Shown piece after piece: positions 30,726-38,577 of a stretch of DNA of 43,886 nucleotides; position 1 is the first letter of the stretch; each line of letters opens with the position of its first letter. A program made the translations under genes and the position numbers. The notes under the pieces were generated by a model. It searched no databases. It worked only from the letters and a program-made list of their open reading frames with translations, and had not been told where the DNA came from. Origin of the DNA: Dactylosporangium sucinum (GTDB taxonomy: Bacteria > Actinomycetota > Actinomycetes > Mycobacteriales > Micromonosporaceae); assembly GCF_014647515.1 (NCBI RefSeq), contig NZ_BMPI01000021.1:1-43886 (forward strand). Reading direction: 5' to 3'.

Positions 30726-32642
30726 CTACGCTTCGGCCGGGTCCGCGGCGGTGTCGCCGGGCGCGTTCGGTGTGAGCGCCCGGATCCGCACGAGGACCTC
30801 GTCGACCTGCTTGATCCGGGAGCGCAGCGCCTCCCGTTCGGTGTTGAGCGCGGCCTTGCGCTTGGCCCGTTCGGCCTTGTCCTCGGCGAGGGACTTGTCG
30901 ATGGCGGCGATGTGCGCGTCGAGCTGCTTGAGCCGCCGTTCGATGGCCTCGTCGAGGGCGAGGGTCAGCGCGTACTGCAGGTCGGTGAACCGGTGCATGA
31001 TCTCGTCGGACAGGGCGGCGCGGGCCTCGCCGAGGACCTCCCGCAGCCAGGTGCGGGTCTGCACCTTGTCCGTCATGCTCTTCCGCTTGAAGATCATGTA
31101 CGCGCCGGCGGCGAGGCCGAGACCGATGCCGATGACGGGGATGACGAGCCCGGCCCCGGCGATCCCGGCGAGGCCCATCGCGCCGGCGCCGGCCATCGCG
31201 CCGCGGCCGGCCATCATCGCCATACCGGCCGAGGACATGACGACCATGGCCCCGTCGCCGTTGCCGCCGTCGCGGCGCGGTTTGGTGCCGAGGGCGTGGC
31301 GCAGCTTCGCGTTGAGCTGCCGCAGCACGTGCTGCAGCTCGTTGGGGTGGAACACCTGCGCGAGGACCCGCTCGCCGACCTTGCGGAACCGGAACTCCAG
31401 GTCGTGCGACAGCCGCACGGACAGCGCGTACAGCGCCTTGTCGACCTCCTGGGGCAGGTTCTGGATGTCGCCGCGCCCACCCTTGTCGATCTTCTCCATG
31501 AACTGTTCCTGCAGCTGCGTCACGTAGTTACGCAGCCGCGTGGTGGCCTCGACCCTCGCCCGCTGGGTCTCGGTCGACAGCGCCAGGGACCACTGACGCT
31601 GTTCGGTCCGCTTGCGGGTCGCGACCCGGGCGCGTTCCTCCTTCGCCCGTTCGGCGTCGGCCGGGTCGGGGTCGGTGGCCTTCATCCGGTCACCGACCTC
31701 CTGGTCGATGCGGATGTACTCCGAACGCACGGACCGCAGCACGTTGGCCTGCTGCAGCAGGTGCCCCTTGCTGGCCAGGTCGATGAGGGCGTGCTGGAGC
31801 TCGGCGATGCGCGACTCGCGGATCAGGTCGCCGGCGGCGTCCTTCGGCATCTGCATCGCCAGTTCGGCGAGCCGGGCCGAGACGGGGAACCACGGCGCGG
31901 ACCCGAACCGGGGCGCGTGGGTCTGCAGCTGGCCCTTGTTGTCGGCGAGGATGGTCCGCCAGCCCGGGTAGGCGTCGACCTTCGTCAACGCGAACAGCAC
32001 GAAGTTGACCTTCTTGCTGGCCTCGATGAGGAAGTTCATCTCCGGCTTCGAGAACGGCGAGGACGAGTCGACGACGAACAGCAGGGCCGTCGCCTTCTCC
32101 ACGGCGTCCATGGCGACCTCGGCGTGCATCGAGTCCAGGCCGCCGGTGCCGGGGGTGTCGATGAGCGTGAGGTACTGCAGCAGCGGCGCGGAGTGGTGCA
32201 CCTCGATGCGCCGGGGCGGGCGCATCCCGTCGGGCAGCCGGCCCAGGACGGTGCCCCAGTCGCGCAGGTCGCCGAGGCCGAGCGGCACCGGGTCCTCCCG
32301 GCCGGGAATGTACGCGCGGGCGCCGTGCTGCTTGTTGTGCGTGAACTCCAGGTACGACGCGGTCGCGACGGCCGCGTCGACCGGGGACAGGTTCGGCACG
32401 CCCATGAGCATGTTCGTCAGGGAGCTCTTGCCGCGTTTCGTCTCGCCGACGACGACGATCCGCGGCCGCTGCACGTCACGGCGCCGTTCGGTGTCGACGT
32501 CCGCGGCCGCGTCGGGGTCGATCTTGCGCAGGTAGGCGAGGCTGCCGTCGACGCCGGCCTTGAGCAGCTTCCCGAGCGCCTGGGTCGCGTCGGCCGGCTT
32601 CTTCCCGGCGCCGGCCGGCGCCGCGTTGGAGGTCTGCGTCAT
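30726..32642 (-). CDS. IniA-like bacterial dynamin-family GTPase
   Basis: 638 residues, close to the 640 of mycobacterial IniA. GTPase motifs: P-loop GETKRGKSSL (66-75), switch threonine region near AVATASYLEF, DTPG (162-165), TKVD (220-223). Then a long helical stalk with coiled coil (about 300-400), a Gly/Ala-rich hydrophobic hairpin around 470-515 (GLAGIAGAGLVIPVIGIGLGLAAGAYM) flanked by KRK, and a C-terminal coiled coil. IniA-type proteins bind membrane and can cause fission in vitro. ATG 32642 overlaps the GrpE-like stop (ATGA), so the two are translationally coupled. Confidence 0.9.
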   Translation of the reverse strand: MTQTSNAAPAGAGKKPADATQALGKLLKAGVDGSLAYLRKIDPDAAADVDTERRRDVQRPRIVVVGETKRGKSSLTNMLMGVPNLSPVDAAVATASYLEFTHNKQHGARAYIPGREDPVPLGLGDLRDWGTVLGRLPDGMRPPRRIEVHHSAPLLQYLTLIDTPGTGGLDSMHAEVAMDAVEKATALLFVVDSSSPFSKPEMNFLIEASKKVNFVLFALTKVDAYPGWRTILADNKGQLQTHAPRFGSAPWFPVSARLAELAMQMPKDAAGDLIRESRIAELQHALIDLASKGHLLQQANVLRSVRSEYIRIDQEVGDRMKATDPDPADAERAKEERARVATRKRTEQRQWSLALSTETQRARVEATTRLRNYVTQLQEQFMEKIDKGGRGDIQNLPQEVDKALYALSVRLSHDLEFRFRKVGERVLAQVFHPNELQHVLRQLNAKLRHALGTKPRRDGGNGDGAMVVMSSAGMAMMAGRGAMAGAGAMGLAGIAGAGLVIPVIGIGLGLAAGAYMIFKRKSMTDKVQTRTWLREVLGEARAALSDEIMHRFTDLQYALTLALDEAIERRLKQLDAHIAAIDKSLAEDKAERAKRKAALNTEREALRSRIKQVDEVLVRIRALTPNAPGDTAADPAEA

Positions 32643-33457
32643 CGCTGCTGCCCTTTACGTGGTTGCTGTGTGACGGTCTGGTGCGCGCCGGTGGGCCCGC
32701 CCGCGGTGCGGGGGGCCTGGTAGACGGTGACGATCGGCGCCCGCAGGACCCGCCCGTCCCGGTCGACGTAGCCGGGGACCTCCACGGCGGAGATCTGCCC
32801 GACCTGGCTGGGGTCGCTGGCGGGGGTGGTGCCGCCGGCCTCGTGGTGGGCCGGGTCGAACCGCACCCCGACCGGTTCGAGGACGGTGACGCCGGCCTCG
32901 GCGAGGGCGGCGCCGAGCCGGTCGCCGAGGGCCTTGCTGGTGACCCGGTCCCGCACGTAGATGCAGGCCTGCACGAGCGCCCGCCGGTCCGCGTCGGCCG
33001 CACCGCCGCCGGCGGGGGCACCCCGCCCGGCCTGGCCGGTCTGGCCGGCCGCTGCGGGGGCCTTGCGGGAGGACAGCAGCAACAGCAGCAGCAGGGCCGC
33101 GCCGAGGAACAGGGCACCGGCGAACGCGACGAGCGCCGGCTGGAACCCGAACGACTGCTGCTTGTCGCAGGCAGGCACGGTCTGCGCCTGCGGCTGCCCG
33201 GCCGGGGCGGTGCTCTGCTGCTCCGGCTGCTGCTTCGGGGTGCTGCCGCCCATGGCGTCGCCGATCCCGACCCCCGCGGCGGCGCCGCCGCCGTCACCGG
33301 CGGGTGCGGAACTGTGCCCGCCGCCTTGCGCGCCGGGGGTCACGGTGACCGCCGGGCAGTCGGGCGCGCCGCTGAGCAGGCCGGTCGCCGCGCCGGTGAG
33401 CACCGCGACGAAGAGCGCGACGGCGACCGCGACGAGACGCAGGCTGTTGGAGGACAT
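32639..33457 (-). CDS. Membrane-anchored GrpE-like protein
   Basis: 272 residues. TM1 at 6-28 and TM2 at 107-128 flank an extracytoplasmic Gly/Pro/Gln-rich loop containing C34 and C97, which could form a disulfide. The cytoplasmic part from about 155 ends in a GrpE-type head: LAEAGVTVLEPVGVRFDPAHHEA then VEVPGYVDRDGRVLRAPIVTVYQ, matching the GrpE pattern (GV-xx-I-x-P-x-G-x-x-FDP-x-x-HEA ... GY-x-x-x-x-R-x-LR-x-A-x-V-x-V). The long N-terminal coiled coil of normal GrpE is replaced by the membrane anchor. Likely the nucleotide-exchange partner of the tail-anchored Hsp70 (28419-29969). ATG 33457 has GGAG 8 nt upstream. Confidence 0.82.
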   Translation of the reverse strand: MSSNSLRLVAVAVALFVAVLTGAATGLLSGAPDCPAVTVTPGAQGGGHSSAPAGDGGGAAAGVGIGDAMGGSTPKQQPEQQSTAPAGQPQAQTVPACDKQQSFGFQPALVAFAGALFLGAALLLLLLLSSRKAPAAAGQTGQAGRGAPAGGGAADADRRALVQACIYVRDRVTSKALGDRLGAALAEAGVTVLEPVGVRFDPAHHEAGGTTPASDPSQVGQISAVEVPGYVDRDGRVLRAPIVTVYQAPRTAGGPTGAHQTVTQQPRKGQQR

Positions 33458-33521
33458 CTTCGGCTCCTGGGGGTGGGGGCCACGAACAGGGGACACGGTG
33501 GGCATCTGGGCTGTGTTGCGG

Positions 33522-35036
33522 CTACCGGGCATGCGCCTGACCGCCGCGGATGCGCTGGGACAGCAGGTAGAAGCCGCGGTGCGCGACGAGCGCGACCCGC
33601 GACTGGGACGGGCTGGCCCCGGCGACGGCGTAGGCACGCCAGCGGGTCGCGGCGTCCAGCGCGGCCCGGACCATCTGGTCCCGGTCGGCCTGCGGCAGGT
33701 TGAGGATCCAGCCGGGGTCGTTGGACAGCGCCAGCCGGGTCAGCTCGCCCTCCATCTGGTCGGGCAGGTCGACGGCGCCGGTCGTGACCAGCTGCGCGAC
33801 CTCCAGCAGCCGCAGCCGGTGCGACTCGGGCTGCTGCAGGACCCGTTCGATGGCGTCGCGCAGCAGTTCCCGGTCGTGGGGCCGCTCGGCATGGCTGGCG
33901 ATCTTCTCCAGGCTCGACAGCGCCCACCCGGCCTTGATCGCGTCGGTGCGCCACCGGAACGCGTGGTCGAGGGTCTGCCGCAGCCGCGGGAACCCGGACG
34001 CCTGGAACAGCATCCGCACCAGCTCACCGGTGGCGAGGGTCGGCTTGTCGACCAGCTGGGCGATGGCGAAGCTGATCCCGTACAGGTCCAGCAGCCGCAG
34101 CAGCCGTTCCCGGGCCTCGCGGGTGATGCCGCAGTCGCGGGTGGTGAACAGGTCGACGGAGGCGAGCAGCACGGTCCGTTCGCCCTGCGGGAGCGCGGCG
34201 AGCTGCCGCAGCGCCTCACAGTCGGCGGCGGTGAGCCGGCCCGCCTCGGTCGTCTCGGCCAGCAGACCGACGACCGGCACCACGTCCGACACGACCCGCC
34301 GCAGCACCTTCGACTGGTCACCGGCGAGCGGCGCGACGATCGGCCACGGGTCCTGCCCGCCGCCGGCGAGCTTGTCGACCTTGTTGAACAGGCCGAGGGA
34401 GTTGATCGGGTTCGACGACAGCCGCGCCGACACGGACCGGAACGCCTCCAGCGCCTGCACGTCGTCCTCACGGACCGACTGCGTGAACACGTAGATGATC
34501 GCCTCGGCGCCGGACAGCGCCCCGGCGGAGTCGGAGTCGAGGTCGTCGTCGATCGGCGCCTCGGTGAACAGGAACCGGCGGGCCTGGTCGGACACGGCCG
34601 TGTTCGCCGACGACAGGCCGGGGGTGTCGACGACGGTCAGGTCCCGCAGGTGGTCGCTGGTGAGAGTCACGTCGACGTAGGCGACCTCGTGCCGGGCGAC
34701 GCCGAGCCGCTGCGGGATCATCCCGGCCTCGTCGAGGGGCAGGCTGACCCGGGCCCCGTTGCGTTTCACCACGTCGACCCGGTCGGACGTGCCGTACCGG
34801 AACTGGGTCACGATCCGGGTGCACTCACCGACCTCGGTCGGCGCGACCCGCCGCCCGATGAGCGCGTTGACGAGCGTCGACTTGCCGGACTTGAGCCGGC
34901 CGGCGATCGCCACCCGCAGCGGTTCGCCGAGCCGCCGCCGCACGTCGATCACCTGGGCCTGGGCGGCACCGCCGAGGCGGTTACCGACCTCGGCGCACAG
35001 GTCGGCGACCCGGGAGCTCAACGGTCCTGGAGCCAC
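33522..35036 (-). CDS. IniC-like bacterial dynamin-family GTPase
   Basis: 504 residues from GTG 35036, close to the 493 of IniC. P-loop GRLKSGKST (46-54), TEVGECTRIVTQFRYG (switch I), VVDTPGLSS (136-143), NKVD (218-221), then an all-helical C-terminal half. No TM helix, so it probably pairs with the IniA-like protein at the membrane. GTG 35036 is chosen because GGAG lies 8 nt upstream and it follows the small ORF stop by 4 nt; the frame is open further upstream to TTG 35153, but that part is antisense-like low-quality sequence. 64 nt separate it from the GrpE-like gene. Confidence 0.87.
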   Translation of the reverse strand: MAPGPLSSRVADLCAEVGNRLGGAAQAQVIDVRRRLGEPLRVAIAGRLKSGKSTLVNALIGRRVAPTEVGECTRIVTQFRYGTSDRVDVVKRNGARVSLPLDEAGMIPQRLGVARHEVAYVDVTLTSDHLRDLTVVDTPGLSSANTAVSDQARRFLFTEAPIDDDLDSDSAGALSGAEAIIYVFTQSVREDDVQALEAFRSVSARLSSNPINSLGLFNKVDKLAGGGQDPWPIVAPLAGDQSKVLRRVVSDVVPVVGLLAETTEAGRLTAADCEALRQLAALPQGERTVLLASVDLFTTRDCGITREARERLLRLLDLYGISFAIAQLVDKPTLATGELVRMLFQASGFPRLRQTLDHAFRWRTDAIKAGWALSSLEKIASHAERPHDRELLRDAIERVLQQPESHRLRLLEVAQLVTTGAVDLPDQMEGELTRLALSNDPGWILNLPQADRDQMVRAALDAATRWRAYAVAGASPSQSRVALVAHRGFYLLSQRIRGGQAHAR

Positions 35037-35040
35037 GGCG

Positions 35041-35196
35041 TCAGCTCCGGCTCTGCGTCGCCGCGGCCGTGCCGTCGGCCGTCGGAGCAGGTCTTGATGC
35101 ACGGACGGACAGACTGATCGCCGACTGCGCGAGGCCGGTGGGTTCAGCCACAATGCCGACGTACCCTCGGGTGTCCAAGGGGTGGACCTCGCTCAT
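35041..35196 (-). CDS. Predicted 51-residue leader protein of the IniC-like operon
   Basis: ATG 35196 has AGGAG at 35207-35203, a 6-nt spacer and a good start context; no other start in this 270-nt divergent region has such a site. The ORF ends with TGA 35043-35041, 4 nt before the GTG of the IniC-like gene. It begins MSEVHPLDTRGYVGIVAEPTG and has no TM helix; the C-terminal third is Ala/Ser/Thr-rich. Most codons in the first 31 end in G or C, later ones less so. No homology recognised. Either a small protein or a leader coupling translation to the GTPase. Confidence 0.5.
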   Translation of the reverse strand: MSEVHPLDTRGYVGIVAEPTGLAQSAISLSVRASRPAPTADGTAAATQSRS

Positions 35197-35259
35197 TATT
35201 CGCTCCTGGGTGCAATCAGTACCGTCATGTCACGCACGTACGGCACACACATTACGAAT

Positions 35260-35277
35260 ATCCTGCGCGCGCAGGAT
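35260..35277. promoter_or_regulatory. 18-bp perfect palindrome in the divergent regulator/dynamin promoter region
   Basis: ATCCTGCGC (35260-35268) meets its exact complement GCGCAGGAT (35269-35277) with no spacer. It lies 31 nt before the LuxR-ATPase GTG and about 64 nt upstream of the 51-residue ORF, a position fit for a shared operator. The left half plus one base (ATCCTGCGCG) recurs at 38521-38530 upstream of the esterase gene. Confidence 0.7.
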
Positions 35278-35308
35278 CCCATGTTCGTGCCACGAATGGA
35301 GGCGACCC

Positions 35309-37849
35309 GTGCCCGAGGCACCGATCGACGAACCCGTCGCGACCCCGGCAGCCGCCGGCCGGGCGACGGTTGGTGCCGCGGCGTGGCCGCCTGCCGATCT
35401 CGTCGCCGCCGCCGTGGATGCCCTGCGTAACCCCGGTCTGGTCGTCATCGCCGGCGCGCCCGGCACGGGCCGTTCGACGGTCCTGAAGCGCCTCGGTGAG
35501 GCGTTCCGCGGGGCCGTGTTCGCCGGCGGCGCCCTGGCGATGCTGCGCGGCGTGCCGGCCCTCGCCCTGTCGCGGGCGGTGCGGGTGCGACTTCCCTCAC
35601 ACGACGCGCCGCTGCTCGCCGAGGCCGTCCGTTCCCGCGTCCGTCACGGCTTGTTGCTCATCGACGACCTGCAGTGGGCGGACCCGCTCACCGTGGCCGC
35701 GCTCCCCGCGATCGCCGAACACTGTCGGATAGTCGTCACTCTGCGCACCCCGCACCGCCTCCCCGGCGACGCGGAGGCGGCGCTGCGCCGCACCGCGACC
35801 CAGTGGCTGAACATGCCGGCGATGCCGGCCGACACCGCCGCCGCCCTGGTCCGCCAGATCGCCCCGTCGGCGACGTCGACGGTCGTCGCCGACCTGGTCC
35901 GCCGGGCCGGCGGCGTGCCGCTGGCGGTGACGACCCTCGCCCGGCACGTCGCGCAGGGCGGCACACCCCGCGACACCGGCACGGATCTCGACAAGGGCCT
36001 CGCCTACGCCGTCGCCGGCGCCCTGGCCGACCTGACCCGCCCGGCCCGCACCGCGATGGCCGCGCTGGGCCTGCTCGGCCGCCCGGTCACCGCCTCCGTC
36101 CTCGGCGAGGGCCTCGCCGAGCTCACCGGGACCGGCCTGGTCGAGCTCACCGACGGCGTGGCCGCGCCCGTGTCCCCGTACACGGCGGAGGTCGCCGCCG
36201 GCCTGCTCGACCCGGCCGAACGCGCCGCCCTGCACCGCCGCCTCGCCGGGCTGGTCCCGCCCCGGGAAGCGGCCCGGCACCTCGCCGCCGCCGGCGCCCC
36301 CGCCGAGGCCTACCAGGTCGCCGTGCGCGCCGCCGCGGCCGCCGAGTCGTCCGGCGACCGGGCCGAGCTGCTGCTGCTCGCCTGCGACCTGCCCGGCGTC
36401 GACGCCGAAGCGTCGGTGCGGGTCGCCGCGGCCCGCGCCGCCCTCGCCGCCGGCCGGCCCGGCTCGTGCCTGCGGGTCATCGACCCGGACACCACCGACC
36501 CGGTCGCCGCCGTCCTGCGCGGCGAGGCGCTGCTGCAGCAGGGCAACCCGGTCGCCGCCGCAGCCGCGGTCGCCGCCGTCCCGGACGACGCCCCGGCCGA
36601 CGTCCTCGGCGGCCGCGACCGCATCCGGCTGCTGAGCATGCTCACCACCGACCCGGCCGGCGCCGTCGCCCGCGCCGAGGAACTGCTGAAGGTCCACGGC
36701 GACGCACCCACCCACCCGGGCCTGCGCGCCGCCGTCGCCGCGGTCCGCGCCGGCACCCGTCAGCCCGGCTGGGAGTACGGCCTGGCCTCGGCCGCGTCCG
36801 CCGCCGGGCAGGCCGGCGACGCGCTCGCCGCCCGCTGGTCGGCGTGGCTGCTGGTGGAGACCCTCACCGCCGACGCCCGCCTCGCCGAGGCGTCCCAGGC
36901 CGCCGCCGCGGCCGCCGCCGCCTGCGCCGGCGACCTCGCCTACAGCTGGCAGACCCGGTTCATCGCCGCGCAGCTGTGGTGCGACGCGCTGCGCGGCGAG
37001 GAGATCGACGAGGTCGTCCGCCGCGCCGGTGACCTCACCGACCGGACCCTGCCGGCGCTCGCCCGCGGCTACGCCGTCGCCGCCGCGTCCCTCGCCGAGG
37101 CCGACGGCGGTCTGCTCGCCCCGGCCCGGGCCCGCCTGGAGGCGCTGCCGAACCGCCCGGCCGGCACCGGCCCCGTCCTGGACTGGGTGGCCCGCGAGGC
37201 GGCCTGGCTCGACGGCCAGCCCGACCAGGCCACCGCCCCGTCCGCCGACCCGCTGCACTATCCGGCGCCGCCACTCGTCGACGGGCTGCGCCGCATCACC
37301 GCCCGGTGGGCCGCCTACGACGCCGGCGTCACCGGCGACGCCCTCCCGGCCGGTGACGCCGCCGGTGACGCCGCCCTCGACGCGGCCCTGCCGCCGGTGG
37401 TCGCGACCCTGGAGGCGTGGAAGTCCCCGGACCGCTTCGCCGAGGCCGCCGCCGCCTGGCGCGCCCTCGCCCGCCGCGAGGAGGTCCGCTGCCTGCTCGC
37501 CCGGGGCCTGCTCGAGGACACCGCGGAGCGGGCGGTGCCGCCGCTGCTGGAGGCCGAACGCCTCGCCGAGGAGGCCGGCCTGGTCGTACTGTTGGGCCGG
37601 GCCCGGCGGGCGCTGCGCCGCCACTCGATCCGGCGCGACATCCGCGGCCGCCGCGCCGGCGACGAGCTCACCGACCGGGAACGTGACGTGCTGCGCCTCG
37701 TCGCCAACGGCGAACCGACCCGCCGCATCGCCGGGCAGCTCGGCATCTCCCGCGAGACGGTCGAGACCCACATCCGCTCGGGGATGCGCAAGCTCGGCGC
37801 CCGCACCCGCACCGAGGCCGCCGCCCTGGCCATTGAGGAACTTGGATGA
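35309..37849 (+). CDS. IniR-like ATPase/LuxR-type transcriptional regulator
   Basis: 846 residues, near the 832 of Mycobacterium tuberculosis Rv0339c (IniR). Walker A GAPGTGRST (49-57), Walker B LLLIDDLQWAD (115-125), a helical STAND/AAA region, a long Ala-rich TPR-like middle, and a C-terminal LuxR HTH (LTDRERDVLRLVANGEPTRRIAGQLGISRETVETHIRSGMRKL). GTG 35309 has GGAGG 7 nt upstream and gives a natural N-terminus. Divergent from the dynamin operon with an 18-bp palindrome between, as expected for its activator. IniR activates iniBAC in mycobacteria; equivalence here is inferred from size, architecture and context. Confidence 0.88.
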   Translation: MPEAPIDEPVATPAAAGRATVGAAAWPPADLVAAAVDALRNPGLVVIAGAPGTGRSTVLKRLGEAFRGAVFAGGALAMLRGVPALALSRAVRVRLPSHDAPLLAEAVRSRVRHGLLLIDDLQWADPLTVAALPAIAEHCRIVVTLRTPHRLPGDAEAALRRTATQWLNMPAMPADTAAALVRQIAPSATSTVVADLVRRAGGVPLAVTTLARHVAQGGTPRDTGTDLDKGLAYAVAGALADLTRPARTAMAALGLLGRPVTASVLGEGLAELTGTGLVELTDGVAAPVSPYTAEVAAGLLDPAERAALHRRLAGLVPPREAARHLAAAGAPAEAYQVAVRAAAAAESSGDRAELLLLACDLPGVDAEASVRVAAARAALAAGRPGSCLRVIDPDTTDPVAAVLRGEALLQQGNPVAAAAAVAAVPDDAPADVLGGRDRIRLLSMLTTDPAGAVARAEELLKVHGDAPTHPGLRAAVAAVRAGTRQPGWEYGLASAASAAGQAGDALAARWSAWLLVETLTADARLAEASQAAAAAAAACAGDLAYSWQTRFIAAQLWCDALRGEEIDEVVRRAGDLTDRTLPALARGYAVAAASLAEADGGLLAPARARLEALPNRPAGTGPVLDWVAREAAWLDGQPDQATAPSADPLHYPAPPLVDGLRRITARWAAYDAGVTGDALPAGDAAGDAALDAALPPVVATLEAWKSPDRFAEAAAAWRALARREEVRCLLARGLLEDTAERAVPPLLEAERLAEEAGLVVLLGRARRALRRHSIRRDIRGRRAGDELTDRERDVLRLVANGEPTRRIAGQLGISRETVETHIRSGMRKLGARTRTEAAALAIEELG

Positions 37850-37941
37850 GCAACGGTCTGGTCTTGTGCCGGACGGCAACTTCATCGCATGGTGGGCGCA
37901 TGTTGACGCGGCCCACCCGGACCCGACGGACGGTTGCCTGA
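37846..37941 (+). CDS. Possible 31-residue coupling ORF between two regulators
   Basis: ATG 37846 overlaps the LuxR-ATPase stop (ATGA) and its own TGA (37939-37941) overlaps the next ATG (TGATG). It therefore fills the 91-nt gap exactly with both junctions in the form used for translational reinitiation. About 74 percent of third positions are G/C, lower than its neighbours, so the peptide itself may be unimportant. Confidence 0.35.
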   Translation: MSNGLVLCRTATSSHGGRMLTRPTRTRRTVA

Positions 37942-38492
37942 TGGCCGGCGACCCGGCACTCGCGCCCCGCTACGTCGTCGCCACCGGCGGCGACGCCACC
38001 ACCGTCCTGCGCCGCCTCGCCCGGGCCGGCTGGACGACCCGGGAAGGCTTCGCCCTCACCGACCAGCAGTGGGACGTCTCCGACGCCCGCCTGGCCCTGT
38101 TCGGCCGGGTCACCGACGCCGACACCGCCGAACTCGCCCTCCTCGCCGCCGCCCGCGGCGCCGGCATCGTCGCCATCAGCGACGCCACCGGCGAGATCGG
38201 CCGCGCCCTGCTCGCCGACCTGGGCCGCATCGGCCCCGTCTCCACCGACCCCGACGCCGAACTCGGCACCGCCCCCGAACCGGCGGCGAGCGGCCTGCAA
38301 CTGGCCCCCGAGCAGCGGGCCCTGCTGGAGCGCCTGGCCGGCGGCGAGACGATCGCCGCCGCCGCCGCGGCCGAGTTCCTGTCGCTGCGCACCGCGAACC
38401 GCCGCATCGCCGAGGCCCGCGAAGCCCTGGGCGTGCGCACCACCCGCGAGGCCGTCCTCGCATACCTGCGCATGCGCCGCGAGGGCGCCTGA
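37941..38492 (+). CDS. Small HTH (LuxR-like) regulator
   Basis: 183 residues from ATG 37941. The N-terminal about 100 residues are a Rossmann-like region (RYVVATGGDATTVLRRLARAG, LLAAARGAGIVAISDATGE) without a recognised ligand motif; the C-terminus EQRALLERLAGGETIAAAAAAEFLSLRTANRRIAEAREALGVRTTREAVLAYL is a LuxR-type HTH. GTG 37866 would add 25 residues (DGNFIAWWAHVDAAHPDPTDG) and has about 84 percent GC3, so it remains a serious alternative. It follows the IniR-like gene on the same strand and probably belongs to the same regulatory unit. Confidence 0.7.
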   Translation: MAGDPALAPRYVVATGGDATTVLRRLARAGWTTREGFALTDQQWDVSDARLALFGRVTDADTAELALLAAARGAGIVAISDATGEIGRALLADLGRIGPVSTDPDAELGTAPEPAASGLQLAPEQRALLERLAGGETIAAAAAAEFLSLRTANRRIAEAREALGVRTTREAVLAYLRMRREGA

Positions 38493-38564
38493 CCCCATCA
38501 TTTGAGGTTTCCAGCACCCCATCCTGCGCGTTTCCCGGAAAACCCTCACCCGTCGGTTCAGCGG

Positions 38565-38570
38565 TACGGT
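38565..38570 (+). promoter_or_regulatory. Leaderless -10 box of the esterase gene
   Basis: TACGGT ends 7 nt before ATG 38578, with no Shine-Dalgarno. The 85-nt upstream gap also contains ATCCTGCGCG at 38521-38530, identical to half of the palindrome at 35260-35277. Confidence 0.6.
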
Positions 38571-38577
38571 CGAAGAA

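Noticed and set aside
33522..35153. Longer IniC-like protein starting at TTG 35153
   Set aside because: The added N-terminus is Arg/Pro-rich and overlaps the better-supported 51-codon ORF; GTG 35036 has a good Shine-Dalgarno.
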